A DNA stretch of 64,000 nt from Sipunculus nudus (Eukaryota; Annelida; Sipuncula; Golfingiida; Sipunculidae). The first letter of the stretch is position 1; each line of letters starts with the position of its first letter. Shown here one piece after another: positions 31,316 through 43,303 of the stretch. The translations under genes and the position numbers were made by a program. Where the stretch lies: contig CM049312.1 of the NCBI GenBank assembly GCA_026874595.1, positions 72,574,429 to 72,638,428 of the forward strand. Reading direction: 5' to 3'. Below the pieces are notes generated by a model. The model saw nothing but the letters and a program-made list of their open reading frames with translations, was not told the origin of the DNA and made no database searches.

Positions 31316-34300
31316 TTTAAAATGAATTTAGCTTATTTTAAGTTATCCAAGGCCATGACATATGACTCGAACAATCTATGTATAATCCGTGTGACCTATG
31401 CCACCTGAAATGTATTATTCGACTATTGGATGGAAAGAACACATATCTTATAAATTGAAAAATTACATTCGTTGATTTCGATTGCAGTAACAGGGATTGA
31501 TGGCAGAATAATAAAATCTGCTGCACCACAATGTCAATATTTAATATCAAAATAATAACCTAAACTCTCACTCATTTAGAAAATTTGCCGTTCTCTTGTA
31601 GCCTTAACTGTTACTAATCTTCAGTCGCACGAGGTTAAATACAACGTTATAGCCACACTACATAAAACAATTTCAAAACCACATATCGATCGAAATAAAC
31701 AATATTTTTTTCTGGGATTTTTATGCTAAGCTCGCCTTTTGAGACGTATTTGAAGAATATATTTGCACCTTATAAGACAATTATCTGTTTAAAACGGTAT
31801 AATGGAATCATGGCTCATTTTACACATGAAAGACAGAAGTATTGGCTTTGGTGAAAGTACATTGAATCACAACATTTTGACTCGGTATGTTTCACTTTCT
31901 AACAAAGGACGAACCTTATCATTTGAAAAGGTTGAAGCAATGCAAGTCTGGTAAATCATAGGAAAAAACATATATGAACCCTAAAATACACCAACTGCTC
32001 CACTGAAAAAAAATATTTTTACATCATAATCCAGTGTTTAAACGTGCACGGAAATGAAAAACAATCGGCCGGCACAAAGTACCGTATATAGTATTCAGAC
32101 ATGCACATATGGTTTGGAGATCCAAACGACCACGCTAAATATTGGTCGATATATACCATCTTAAGAGATAACGTGCCTGTTCAATGTTTTCGCCAGTTGT
32201 TTCATTCATCTGTCTTCAACATTAACATTTTTGCATGTGAAACAAAAGACAAATTACATTATTCGCAATTACAATTTTTAAGCAAAGGAATTAGCAGACA
32301 TTAGACAAGAACACTTTAAGTCTTCATCATATATACCCAAAAATGCTTATATCAATTAAGTGAACTCTTTCTTCCCTACAACCTACAGCTTAAAATTTCA
32401 TTGGGGTACGCGAATCACTATTTAAGACATGTGAACACAAGGAAACACAGAGATGGCATATCATATTGGAAAATGCTTTGCGGTCCAGCCTCTTAAGTTT
32501 CCAGAATGGTTAGCAGAATTGTATCGGATGCTGTCCTCTGCCTTTAATAAAGCTGGAATTGAGGAATATAGAGGTCGTTTGCTCTATCCTATCATCTGCG
32601 GAATAACTTAACTCAGTAAACTGCCTAAATGCCCATCCATGACGGATTGAAAAGGAGTAGGGGAAATATTTCAAAGGATTTCCGGTTCAAGACATAGGTT
32701 GGTGAAAACCATAAACGACAGAAAAACACATTTTTTTATTATATTGATCGCTTCACTTATTTATTTGATTCAAACAAGGAATTTTTTTTTGTATGCATTG
32801 AAAAAAATGTGTCAGTTTGCAGCTAACCATATTGAAATCCCTTGAAAATGATGTGCAAAGGACCAGTTCTACGGAACACCGAATCACATCTATGATTTGT
32901 TTATACATTCTAAAAATCCATCGAAGTTTAAACAGGTTGGTAAATACTAATGGTTAAATGAAAATTGGCATCACCAGTAAATATTGTTTCTTAAGATTCC
33001 AAATTTCAGAATTTTTTATTTAATAAGGGGAAATTATTCACCAGGATATCATAATTCTGTTTCGAGCGAATCCTTGAGTGTCTCTTTAGTTTTTTTTTGT
33101 AGGCTCCTGCATTGAATGAACCACAGACATTCAGTTTCAAGAACATACAATAACCCAAATAGGCTCTGTACTCTACCCATGACAACGATATTGACTGAAC
33201 TGTTATTTTTTTCATTTTGATAAACCGTGTGATAAGTGTTAGGTAACAGAGTGTTCATATTAACACTAACCGTATTATGTTGGTATTTAATATCCTCTTA
33301 TATGTCTGTAAAACTGAAATTTTCAAGAATATGAACAAATAACAAATTAGCAAGCAGTATCTTTATATGTACAATGCTTCTAATTGTTATTATTTAGGAA
33401 TAGTCTGCCATTAAGAAAAAGCTAATGTACGCGTATTAGTTCCAGTTAAGTATGAATTTACTAGATTAAACATGCACATCCACCCATTTTTACAGAATAC
33501 AGAACTGAATCGAACTTAAACCATCACCATTGCAGACCTATGCTCTGTAGGTGTTTTACATATACATGTAATGAATATGAAAAAAAAATACATTGTTAAG
33601 CCTTCCTTGTTTTCTATGCTTCCTATGCTCAAAGAATTAAATTATGTATGGAGTTAATCCCCGAGATTCTCTTTAAATTTCAGGATTCTGCGTTTCAGAG
33701 TTCGGCGGGTATTATATAAACCACGCAGAGTTACATACACAGATAATTAGAGTTTACGTGCTAGAATTATAAGTGTGGAAATGAATGAATCAATATGTTA
33801 TAAATGTGCTCAAATAATATTGCATATCACCTTGTGTTTTTGGCAGTTACGCACATACACACACACATATATATATATATATATACATATGGCTCCCATG
33901 AGTTGTATTATTGCATTGACGTGCGTTGGTACGGAGATAATGTTTACTGAGCAAGGTTTTATTTGGGTAGGATTGGATATATAGAATAATGGAAAATCAT
34001 TTTAATGCGAATTAAGGTCTCGTAAATCTCGTAGATCTTTGTAAATTCACTTGATACAATTACGATAACAAATGCCAAATAATACCCAGTGGGGAAACAA
34101 TTAGACACCAGCTTATTAGAAAGGAAATGGTTCAAAGAATTATTTCATAGTGCAACTAATGCTCCATACATGGCAACTATGGCATGACAACATTATTCGC
34201 TTTGAATATGGTTCGGGTGTATACGGACATTATTTCACAAAATTGCTCCTGAAAGGGAAAAATTTACATTGAAATCCCACCATATATGTACATGCCGTTA

Positions 34301-35048
34301 AACCTATTAAACGTAAAACAAGAATGGACATGAAAACATGACAAAGGCGATAAATAATAACATCGAAGTGATAATGAAGTTTCGAGCATATATTAATCTT
34401 TTCTTGGATTACACTAATTTATTTTCAGATCGAACAATATATCCTCAGTATCAACGACAACAAACGCATTGACAAATATAGACGTGTTATTATCATGAAA
34501 ATATGCGGCACAAAGCTATTTTATGAAATGACATGAATAACTCTCATTTCTTTTGCTGTATGCAATAATATATAATTATACTACTATTCATTACGTTAAG
34601 AACACAGCACCTGATCTCCCGGTGACCATCCGTTAGTGTAGCGAATAGTTGAGCATAGCGTAACCGCTGCTTATGGAGCGTAACTAGTCACCAGCAGGAT
34701 TCTGTGGCCAAAAAAATGTCGACACAAATGTGGTTGCTACAAACATTTTCGCAAAGCATAAAAAAATAAATTGATAACTATCATTGTACAGTTAATGATT
34801 TTTGCTTATCCATTGCTCATAATGTTCCCTGTTAATACTGTGACACAGAACAATTTTTTTCTTTCTTTTTTTTTTTTTTGGTGGAGGTTATCGCCTCCAT
34901 TATTTAGTATTTTTTACAGTTGCAAAAATCCGTTTCGCTTTCGGACTAAGACAGGTGAAAACCACACCGAGACTGATCGATTAACATCAGGAGGAATTAT
35001 GGAAGTGGGAGAATATCGCGGGGACAACCGATTATAAACATACTTAAA
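31316..35048. other. No exon seen
   Basis: It lies between the two candidate first exons of gene B. AT-rich unique-looking sequence, a short CA/TA tract near 33.86 kb, and no Cys-rich or domain-like frames. Confidence 0.5.
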
Positions 35049-35380
35049 CAGTGATCCGAGTCAGCTTTTTCCGAGACTCGGCCTAGGACTTGGAATCGGG
35101 AGTCCTGGACTTGTAATCGGACTCGGAGGTAAGGACTCGAGAAATCAGGGCGAATCCATCCCGAGTCCAATAGAAAAAATTATATAAAAAAAATAAAATA
35201 TTATAATAATAGCTATATATTGCAAGCTTTGCTTAGCTTATATAATAATCTGAAAGTTCCATTTTTTAATTGCTCTTTACGGATTTTTGTATTGGACTCG
35301 GACACGGACTTGGACTTGGATTCCAAATAACTCGGACTCGCATGACCTGGATTTGTACTTTCTTCTGTCGACTTTCATCG
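35049..35380. mobile_element. hAT-like MITE, inverted and shortened copy
   Basis: It begins CAGTGATCCGAG, then CTAGGACTTGG and GGACTCGGAGG runs. The other end has TTGTATTGGACTCGG and GACTTGGACTTGG. It is shorter than the complete copy, and the right terminus is not clear. Confidence 0.65.
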
Positions 35381-35816
35381 AATGGTGAATATATTACATG
35401 TGAAACTACTGTAGCCGAGAAAAAGCATTTTACCTTCACTTCGTCAAATACTTAAGAACAAAATCAATAAGAAACGACATCTGTCACAGAACGTTTCTAT
35501 GAATTGTTTTTTTCATCAAAAAAGGTTTTGCTGCAGAGAATATAAATTTATAGACCGGTTACTGCTCATGTATTCCAACATCTTTTGCTGACAAGACAAT
35601 TTGACGAGCTTTGTCAGTGGTTATCCAGAAACAAAGCCTGTGTACATTTGCTGATCGACAAATGTGTCTTGTTAAAAGAAAAACACAACAGTCGCATAAA
35701 AAATTAATAAAGGGGGCTTAAGTATCGCCGGTGTTTCCGAACAATATGTTTATTTTAAGTTATCCATTGGACTAGGCATTTAGCCAGAGGGTATCCCGGA
35801 TGCAATATATGTGAAA

Positions 35817-35865
35817 ATGCGCCGTACCACATGGGGTTTTATTGGCGTTTTCTATTACTGTCTAT
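35817..35865 (+). CDS. Gene B exon 1 (candidate): signal peptide
   Basis: The sequence is ATG CGC CGT ACC ... to donor CTAT|GTAAGT, 16 codons plus one base. The encoded MRRTTWGFIGVFYYCL is basic then hydrophobic. The donor is an excellent match to consensus. It competes with the 29877 exon as first exon. Confidence 0.5.
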
Positions 35866-38800
35866 GTAAGTATATTTTATAGAGTTTGATATACGCGTGC
35901 TAGAAACCTGAGTGAATCCGCAGGTATTATTTTATGCATTTTTTTTTTAATTCTGTTCATTCTAAATGTGGTTCATTTGTTTATTGATTAATTCATTGTT
36001 TTGTTGTTTCTACTAACCGGTTGTTTGAAATCGACGATTCCGAATAGGTTGATCCAAATGGTTTTCAATTTCATTTGGAAGTACTTCCTGTCCTGTCAGT
36101 AAGGCCATAACTGCATTTGTTAATGCCTTAACTGCTAGGGCATACATGCACACCTTAGAATTGAAGGTAGAGCCATTTCGGCCCTCTGATATTAGATATT
36201 CTACCACCTGCATGATACTTGATGTCATGTAAGACTTTATTACAAGTATTTATTGTTAAAAAACAAATACATCCATACATATATAAATACAAGAGACAAA
36301 AATACAAAATCAGAAAATACATCAACATATGACATGCTAGAAGACAAATATGTACAAAATGCAGGTCTAGTGTTTATACACATTCATGTAATTTAAAGTT
36401 GTTCTCAATAAAAATTGTCTATTTTCAAAAAAAAATTCTAATGATCTTGTTATGTTTTATATACTCATATAGCATTAATTTAGTAGTATGATAATCAATG
36501 TCATGTAAGATTTACCAGCCGAATATAACTACCTACTGAGTCATGTATCCACGACTTGTACGAATGAAGACCTTTATGTCCTTAATATTTCTTGTTCATC
36601 TGCACATACCTCTATCAAACTGGAAAAAACACCAGCAACTACTTTGTTACAAGATCGTGGTGAGCACACTTGATAAATACAATAAAAAAATCACCACACA
36701 TATATATTGAAAGCAAATTACTCTAGAAACAATTCTATAGAAACATATTTAGTATATTTACCATCAAGAATGATATATCTCAATTTGATAAAGGATGAAC
36801 CGATGCAACTGTAACAAGGTTGAGGCTTTCACACTAGATTAACTGTTGGTTGCTGAAATTGTTAATGAGAGTGTTGAAAATTCCATATAAGAGAACATCT
36901 TGGAACAGATTTGTTATATTCCTGAAATAGATAATATTTCAATCAATATTAATATTAAACCAGTTTAGAAAAGGAAAAGGAAAAGCCCTTACTGTGAATT
37001 ATTTGCAATAAAATGTGTTTGCAAATGAGGTTTTTATTCAATTTATAATTGAGAAGCACATTCGTGACAATGTAAATACAGGAACAAATGTCGATTTAAG
37101 ATACAGGGGATCTGGTCGGGGTAAGTTACAGGTCCAACTGAGGGAATGCTAACATGCTTCTATTTGATAGGTAAGTTATAGTCATGATTAAGTAATACTG
37201 ATAGGAGCCATTAATAGTAATAGTAACGGGTGGATTAAGACTTATTCGTATTAGTAATAGAACACTTGTAATCGGAATAAAAATAGCCTAAGCCTAGGGT
37301 TGGTAGTGGCCTCTGCCAATCTGTTACAAGCCCAGTCTTGTGTGCATGGTACAATCAGCGAGTAGCTAGGATAATAATGAGATGGGGAAGTCTAATGCCA
37401 GGGAGGCTTAAGGGTCACAGAGATTTCCGTGTCCTTAATTAGCAAATGCTTTCCGTTAAAAAGGGCATTATGATCATTACCAATAATTTCAAATTCCGAC
37501 AAACCTTTCGGACTTAGTGATTTAGAGCTAAATTGATCTGTTGTCCTTTTTATCTGCAGAAGAAAAGTGTTGTTTTATATTTATTTTCCAGGGAGGGTAG
37601 CCTGTGAACAGACAACGTTTGGATCAGATCTTGAACCTCGTTCTCTGGTGGATGAAGTTACAAATTGTCTGTTCCTGCCGAAACACCACAGCCCAATTCG
37701 TGTATCGCAGCCTAGACTGGTGGAGAAGTTTGGCTTCTACTTGCAAAAACCAGGGATTTTACGTGTGCAAATATGGCGCCAAACTGGACCTAGTCGCATG
37801 TACCGTCTACTAGCAACCACCGAAGACATTACCTTGACAACCACTGGCGTCCAATACGTCACACCAAGTAAACCAATCGACGTTCATGACGGTGACGTGT
37901 ATGGATTTTTTATGTATGGCCCGGGGTTTATTCCATACGATGGTTTAAACTGTCAAGAAAATCAGCTGTTATATGAGTTGTTCCCAGATTCTACACCAAC
38001 AACTGTCGGTATGTGTATTAAGATGAGGCAGTCCTCCTGGCGAGCGTGCAGGGATTACTCCTTTCAAATAGTCCTTGGTCAGCCGTCTCCTACTAACGGT
38101 GAATAACAACAGTTGCTTTTCTCTTTAACCGTTCACTTGATAAATCAGGGTGGTGATTAATGTGATCTCTGCAGATTGCCGACGATAATTTTTTTTTTTT
38201 GCACAATGTAGATGTGTTATCTTAGCTAGAGTGTTACATACGAAACACATACGAATATTACCTAATAATAAATCTAGATTATAATACTACGTCATACCGC
38301 ATTAGGATATATCGGGAGTCCCATGAAAATCGCCCCGCTTTATGACTAATAATATTTCGTTGGTGGATGTATCAATTCATTTAAAATCGCTCGTGGTGTT
38401 ACATTGGGATAAGATCTGCAGACCTTTATAATACCAAAGGAAACAGATGCAAGTTATGCGAGTACACAGATGCAAGTTATGCGAGTACCTACAAATTCAA
38501 AATAGCGTACGACAAAAAAAAAGCAATACCAGATAACAACTTAGTTAACTTAACCTGTGCTAAATATGCCCTCCATCTTCCTTTACTACTAAACGCAGAC
38601 ATTTTTTTTTTAGCGCAGAGATGCTTATCCAAAATTCTTTCAATGAACTATCCTCCCATGACTCATAAGTATCCTGTCTTTTAAGTCCGTTCATTTAATT
38701 TTCCCCCCGTTCCTCTGTAAACCTTTTCTTGCGAAACCAAAATCAGTGATGTAGTCGAATCCATACAATCCTAGTCCGAGTGCAAGTCCGAGTCCAGGCC

Positions 38801-40872
38801 ACTGGAGTTCAAGTCCAAGTTTGTCCTTGAGTTTCGAGTCCAAGTCCATCTTCTTGGAGTCCGAGTCATTTGGAACCCAAGTCCAAGTCCAATACTAACG
38901 TTAAAACAATTTTTAATAGAATATCCATATTATCATATACATATTAAAGTTAATTCACACATGGTGTTACTATAATGGTTAATAACTTTTTTCTGCTCCC
39001 GATGCCGAGCAGAGCTTGGCATATATAGCGTAATTATGTTGTAATATTCCATCAGAAGTTCGCACATATACATAATACGTGATAGTTGTTCTTCTATTGA
39101 AGACAAGCTCGAGTCCATCTCGAGTCCTTAGCTCCGAGTACAAGTCCGAGCCCAAGACCCTCGAGTCCAAGTCACAGTCCCTAAAAATTGGACTCGAGTC
39201 GGGACTCTAGTCCAAGTCGGGGCTCTAGCCCTACATCACTGTTACAAATACTTACAATCGGGGTTTCGAGGCGGCCATTCATCTCGCTTGATGATTTCTG
39301 TTGTGGCTCCCTCAAAATACATCTGTGTTACTATACTAGTATGGAAAGGGGCTCCATCTTTTAGAAAAAGATTTCTTGGATAAAATCTCCTGCAGTGGAT
39401 GAGCAGCTTATCATCCAACAACTTAATGTAGTTTTCACTGTTAGCTTTGGCTCTCTCGGCATCAATTAAATTAATGTTTGTCTTCCCTCCCCCAAGAAAC
39501 TCAAGCTGAAACCAACATCTAATGATAGAGGCGAGATGACGGAATCTCAGACTTTCGTTTACCATTGACCCGATTGTTCGGTTGATTTTTTGCTTTTCTA
39601 GAGTCCTTCTCGCCCGTGAAAATGCTTCTCTTAACATATTCAGCTGAGTAAAGGTTTTTTTTTTTTTAATTTCGACTTCTAGTGTTTCTTTTCCTGCGCA
39701 CATCATGGTCTCTCCTTGAAATCCTAATCAAGATTTTTTTCATCGCCACAGAAGATTATGAAAGTCACTGGCTACTTCCCCTTAAAGATTTGTATGCGTC
39801 CCTGGCCATCCTCTTGTGGTTGAATATTATTATTTATGCCGGCATTGTTCTCTTCATACCATAATGTCTTTGGTCTCCCCTGATTGTCGGCATACTGAGT
39901 ATGTGTTTTGTATTTTGCTATGAATCTATTGACATTCGTTTACAATCCGTCTACCACCCGAGTCCTTTTCCTTGAAACAATTATCCTTGGTGGCCTTATC
40001 ACTCGTGCCCAAAACCATTCTTGGTCCTTCTAATCAAAACTTTGGACTGAACTAATCCTGGTTGCAACTGCCGATTAAAAAAATTATATGGAAACTTGAC
40101 ACCCAGACACGAATTTCTAGCATGATACTGATTTACAGATGGTATCATCCGGAGGCTGACACGGTCGTGTCATGCATGTGTCATTTCAGATGGCCTATTC
40201 TAATACTGCATTTTTTCATTTTTTTTAGTACTCGCAGAAAATGCACGTTTTCTATGATATTTTGAAAGTTTATTGATATCCAAATGTTACACCATGAGAA
40301 ATGTCAATAGAATTGATACATTGATTACTGAGGTATTACGATTCGGACAAGTTTTAGAATCATATGCATCAACATATAGGCACGGAAGCACAACGTTCGT
40401 TAGAAACATGTTCGGAACATTTCAGTAATGTTATCTAAGAATGCTAGCCACTGGCGTCTCACAAGCTATGACATTAACATTTTAAGATGTTTAATTAGAT
40501 GACCAACATTGTCTCAACGTATGCTGTCTCTGGGGAGCAGGTTTTTACATGTCAGATGATTACATGTCATTTCCCTTTCATATCTTTTTACACATTTTAG
40601 CACGTTATATTGACACCATCTTGGCAAGTCGATCACTTTGGACCCGTGTATCTAAACATGAACTGGTAAACAATATGGAGTCAACAAGAACTAAATCAAG
40701 GAGCGTTAGAACATGTGCTGCCACCTGCCAGCGGAACAGATGCTGCAAAAGCTTTACATTTAGTCCAACTAGCGACACCTGCTGGTTGAACTATGAGGTG
40801 CTGAGTGATGCGTATGCCTCGTATCCGTCCGAGCAAAATGCGGAATACTTCGCAATCAAGGAGGAATTTTGA
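35817..40872 (+). CDS. Gene B: short paralogue of gene A (signal peptide - novel domain - PAN-like)
   Basis: Exons 35817-35865, 37592-38098 and 40601-40872 join at phase 1 with GT-AG sites. The total is 828 bp, 275 residues plus TGA. It starts MRRTTWGFIGVFYYCL (a short signal-peptide-like segment), then carries the same unrecognised module as gene A and a Cys-rich PAN-like domain. There is no linker and no lectin domain. The intron from 38099 to 40600 contains a MITE inside a mariner remnant. An alternative first exon at 29877-29958 has the same phase and the same coding length (82 bp) as gene A exon 1, so the true start is unsettled. Confidence 0.75.
36013..36228 (-). CDS. Hypothetical 71-aa open frame or exon in a gene B intron
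   Basis: It starts with a true ATG and reads MTSSIMQVVEYLISEGRNGS, then YALAVKALTNAVMALLTGQE. Composition is protein-like and not low-complexity. A possible donor CCG|GTTAGT overlaps its stop, so it may be a fragment of an exon or of an old retrocopy. I do not recognise it. Confidence 0.25.
   Translation of the reverse strand: MTSSIMQVVEYLISEGRNGSTFNSKVCMYALAVKALTNAVMALLTGQEVLPNEIENHLDQPIRNRRFQTTG
37592..38098 (+). CDS. Gene B exon 2: unrecognised ectodomain shared with gene A
   Basis: This is a 507-bp phase 1-1 exon with acceptor TTATTTTCCAG and donor AACG|GTGAAT. It encodes about 168 residues starting RVACEQTTFG. Motifs aligned with gene A exon 2 are LRVQIWR, MYRLLA, TGVQYVTP, GDVYGFFMYGP, FIPYDGLNC, LLYELFPDS, TVGMC, SSWRACRDYSFQIVLG. 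The open frame runs on a few codons past the donor to a stop, which is not the true end if the PAN exon is used. Confidence 0.85.
38445..38490. repeat. Short tandem duplication (22-23 bp x 2)
   Basis: CAGATGCAAGTTATGCGAG + TAC occurs twice in succession. Confidence 0.85.
38500..40080 (-). pseudogene. Tc1/mariner-type transposase remnant
   Basis: Minus-strand pieces include SENYIKLLDDKLL, FLKDGAPFHTSIVTQMYFEG and EWPPRNPDCK, matching the catalytic D(x)...HTS... and W(P)xxxPD regions of Tc1/mariner transposases. Upstream pieces (to about 40080) contain several stops. The frame ends at 39242, where a MITE begins, and transposase-like sequence (LKEFW, RWRAYLA) resumes below 38744. It lies in a gene B intron on the opposite strand. 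Confidence 0.72.
38744..39241. mobile_element. hAT-like MITE with subterminal GACTCGAGTCC repeats (complete copy)
   Basis: The element is 498 bp with perfect 11-bp terminal inverted repeats CAGTGATGTAG / CTACATCACTG. Both ends are packed with GAGTCCAAGTCC-type repeats, and the middle is AT-rich. CAGTG ends suggest the hAT superfamily. The candidate 8-bp target duplication (ACCAAAAT / TTACAAAT) is only half matched. Confidence 0.82.
40601..40872 (+). CDS. Gene B exon 3: PAN/apple-like domain and stop
   Basis: The acceptor is CACATTTTAG, and the exon runs to a TGA at 40870-40872, 272 bp. It encodes ARYIDTILASRSLWTRVSKH and later SVRTCAATCQRNRCCKSFTF, SDTCWLNYEVL and AEYFAIKEEF. The Cys-x3-Cys followed by CCKSFTF and TCWL is a good PAN/apple pattern. 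The frame and phase match exon 2. Confidence 0.78.
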
Positions 40873-41762
40873 ATGTTCTTAGGATTAACCTCACAAAGGA
40901 GTCAGAGGAGACATAAGATTTATTTTATCGGAGTGCTTCGTGAGACGGAGAGGTATGACTCACGGTGCAGCGCATTTTGCTTCGTGCGACAGGGTCTGAC
41001 CTCCAGGGTAGCGTTCTTCACCTGCAGGACGTAACACTATCACAAACATGGAGGCGGTTATAGTGACCATTGACCCATATTATGTAAGAATATCTAAGAA
41101 AACAAGACAATGTTTGCAAATGTTCGTTCCTGCGACTTGGGTTGCTTTTATATGTATATATTAAGTGCACATTAAGTGATTTGACAGAATCAAGACCATT
41201 GCATATAGCTACCATATTCGCAAACTTTCATTACGTTCGCACGGCATGCCAATCAATAGAATCACTATATTACGGACAAAAACCCCTCTTAGCTCCCCCG
41301 TTCGACTTGACGTATATACCAGTGCTGAGCTGGCACATTCAAAGCCCATGCATGGCGCACCCACCCGCATCTCCCACCTATCCTTTTTCCATAACATGGC
41401 AACAGGAACTAAACCCCATATTTTTTTCTAAATAAGTGTGTCCTTGTCAAAAGAAGGAGTTTGCATTTGGATTTCACCTCTAAACAATTATCAAATAAAT
41501 CATTCGCTGCTTGTTTTGTCCAAAAATGAATGTTTACTGTCGGTCTTGTTCGGGAATATGGTGATCAGTTGATCACCCTGCCCCCTCCCAGTTTGTCTCA
41601 GCCGGATTGGGAGCAGCGATTAAAAAAATCTATTTATTCTCAGAACCAGGAATGTAAACGCCTAGGTATGGACTTCTGCTTGGCGTCTCATCTGAGGCAT
41701 TAATTGTACGCTATCTCAAACGTTTGACAGTTTAAAAGCTTAGTTTAAAAAATCCTCTCCTA

Positions 41763-41996
41763 TTGATCAATTTTTGACGTTGATATAATTTTATCAAGTA
41801 CAGCTAGAGAACCATCAATGCATCGATATCCTCTATGAAACCAAACATCAAAGGGATCATCTCGTTTTTCGTACATGACGTAAACATATACATGATTGTC
41901 AATTTCAACCAACGTCAGGTATATATATATGTCAGTCCAAGGATTGTCACTTTCAAAGCGAATATGGCTGTTTCTTTTTCTAAAATCTGATTTCAA
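41763..41996 (-). CDS. Hypothetical exon-like open frame
   Basis: The frame has no ATG at its start but is preceded by AAATCAG and TTTTAG acceptor-like sites. It reads SHIRFESDNPWTDIYIYLTL and MYEKRDDPFDVWFHRGYRCI to a TGA. Composition is protein-like. No family is recognised, and no partner exon was found. Confidence 0.25.
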
Positions 41997-42307
41997 ATGT
42001 ATTCCGTTTTGCCATGCATAAATGAAAACACCCTTGTATATACATGCATGTAACAGAATTTATTAGTTATGTTGAAAGTGATGCTGTGGGAACTTGTGTA
42101 ATGCTTTGAACAGGCCGTCCTTAGCACAGACTAAATAAAGCTGTGTGTCTATTGGAATTTTTATCCCATTAAAGAAAAAAATTTATGTATGTAATCCTAA
42201 TGAGGAGAGTTCAATATATATGTTTATTATAATATATCTGATTTCTTAATATTTCTGGTTGTTTTTTCTCACTTCCTGAATCAAACATAAAGGTATACAT
42301 AGACATG

Positions 42308-42308
<1 letters not shown>

Positions 42309-42377
<69 letters not shown>
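42309..42377. repeat. (AT)n microsatellite
   Basis: About 34 AT repeats, the longest pure AT run in the window. Confidence 0.95.
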
Positions 42378-42379
<2 letters not shown>

Positions 42380-43270
42380 TGGGGTTCTCCAAGGTTTGTA
42401 AATGACACAAGACGCTCATGATGGATGAGGAATGGCAAGTGTCTAATTTGTGGCATGTTCAGTTTAGCCAATTATCGGTCATTTCATATCGATGGGTCTT
42501 TATCAGTCATCCTTCTATCCGGCCGACCGAACTTCCGTCCGTTAACAGGATACGAATCGTAGTGAATAGACCTAAACAGTTTTTGCTCAGTCAAGTATTC
42601 AGCAGCCCTACCTGTAGAATTTTGTGTTTTTCATCCATTGCGTACATATTTATGAACTATAGATAATTCTCGCTAAGAAAGGTTCTCATAAATGCCTTTG
42701 TGATGGGTGTATGGCCTTGTTTGTACATACAAGCTGTAAGTAAACACCGAACATGCGCCTTTGCTGACAAACAGAAAAACCATGTAACTCAAGGTTGATA
42801 GTTACATATGTGGGGAATTTTGAATGTCTCCAGTTGCAAAAGACCATTTGCAAAACTCCGGGTTAGTCTGACTTGCCAACAGATGCATGTCCTTGTTGAA
42901 TGTGTTTTGATATGTTTTGATATGCCCCCACATGTAATAAACACATAGATAACAAAAAAACGAGAAGCCTTTGTTCCGTAGGATTAGCGTTTTTTTTTTG
43001 CCTATTTTTATTACATGTTAAAGGGCTTATCTTGAGTTAACATTCGTCAGATATCGGAATAGGCCCCTTTAAGATCCAGACTGGTTCTGGTGAAATATCC
43101 TGGCATGGTAGCCCGAAAGTGTGTTCTCAGTGGTCTGCTAGGTATGCGCCAGAAACATTTTGTGCAACTTGAAATTCACACTCTCCTGAAAAAAAAGTTA
43201 AAACTATCTGGCATCACAACATAGAAATTCCGATTCACACACACAAAAATATACATATATATATCACATT

Positions 43271-43303
<33 letters not shown>

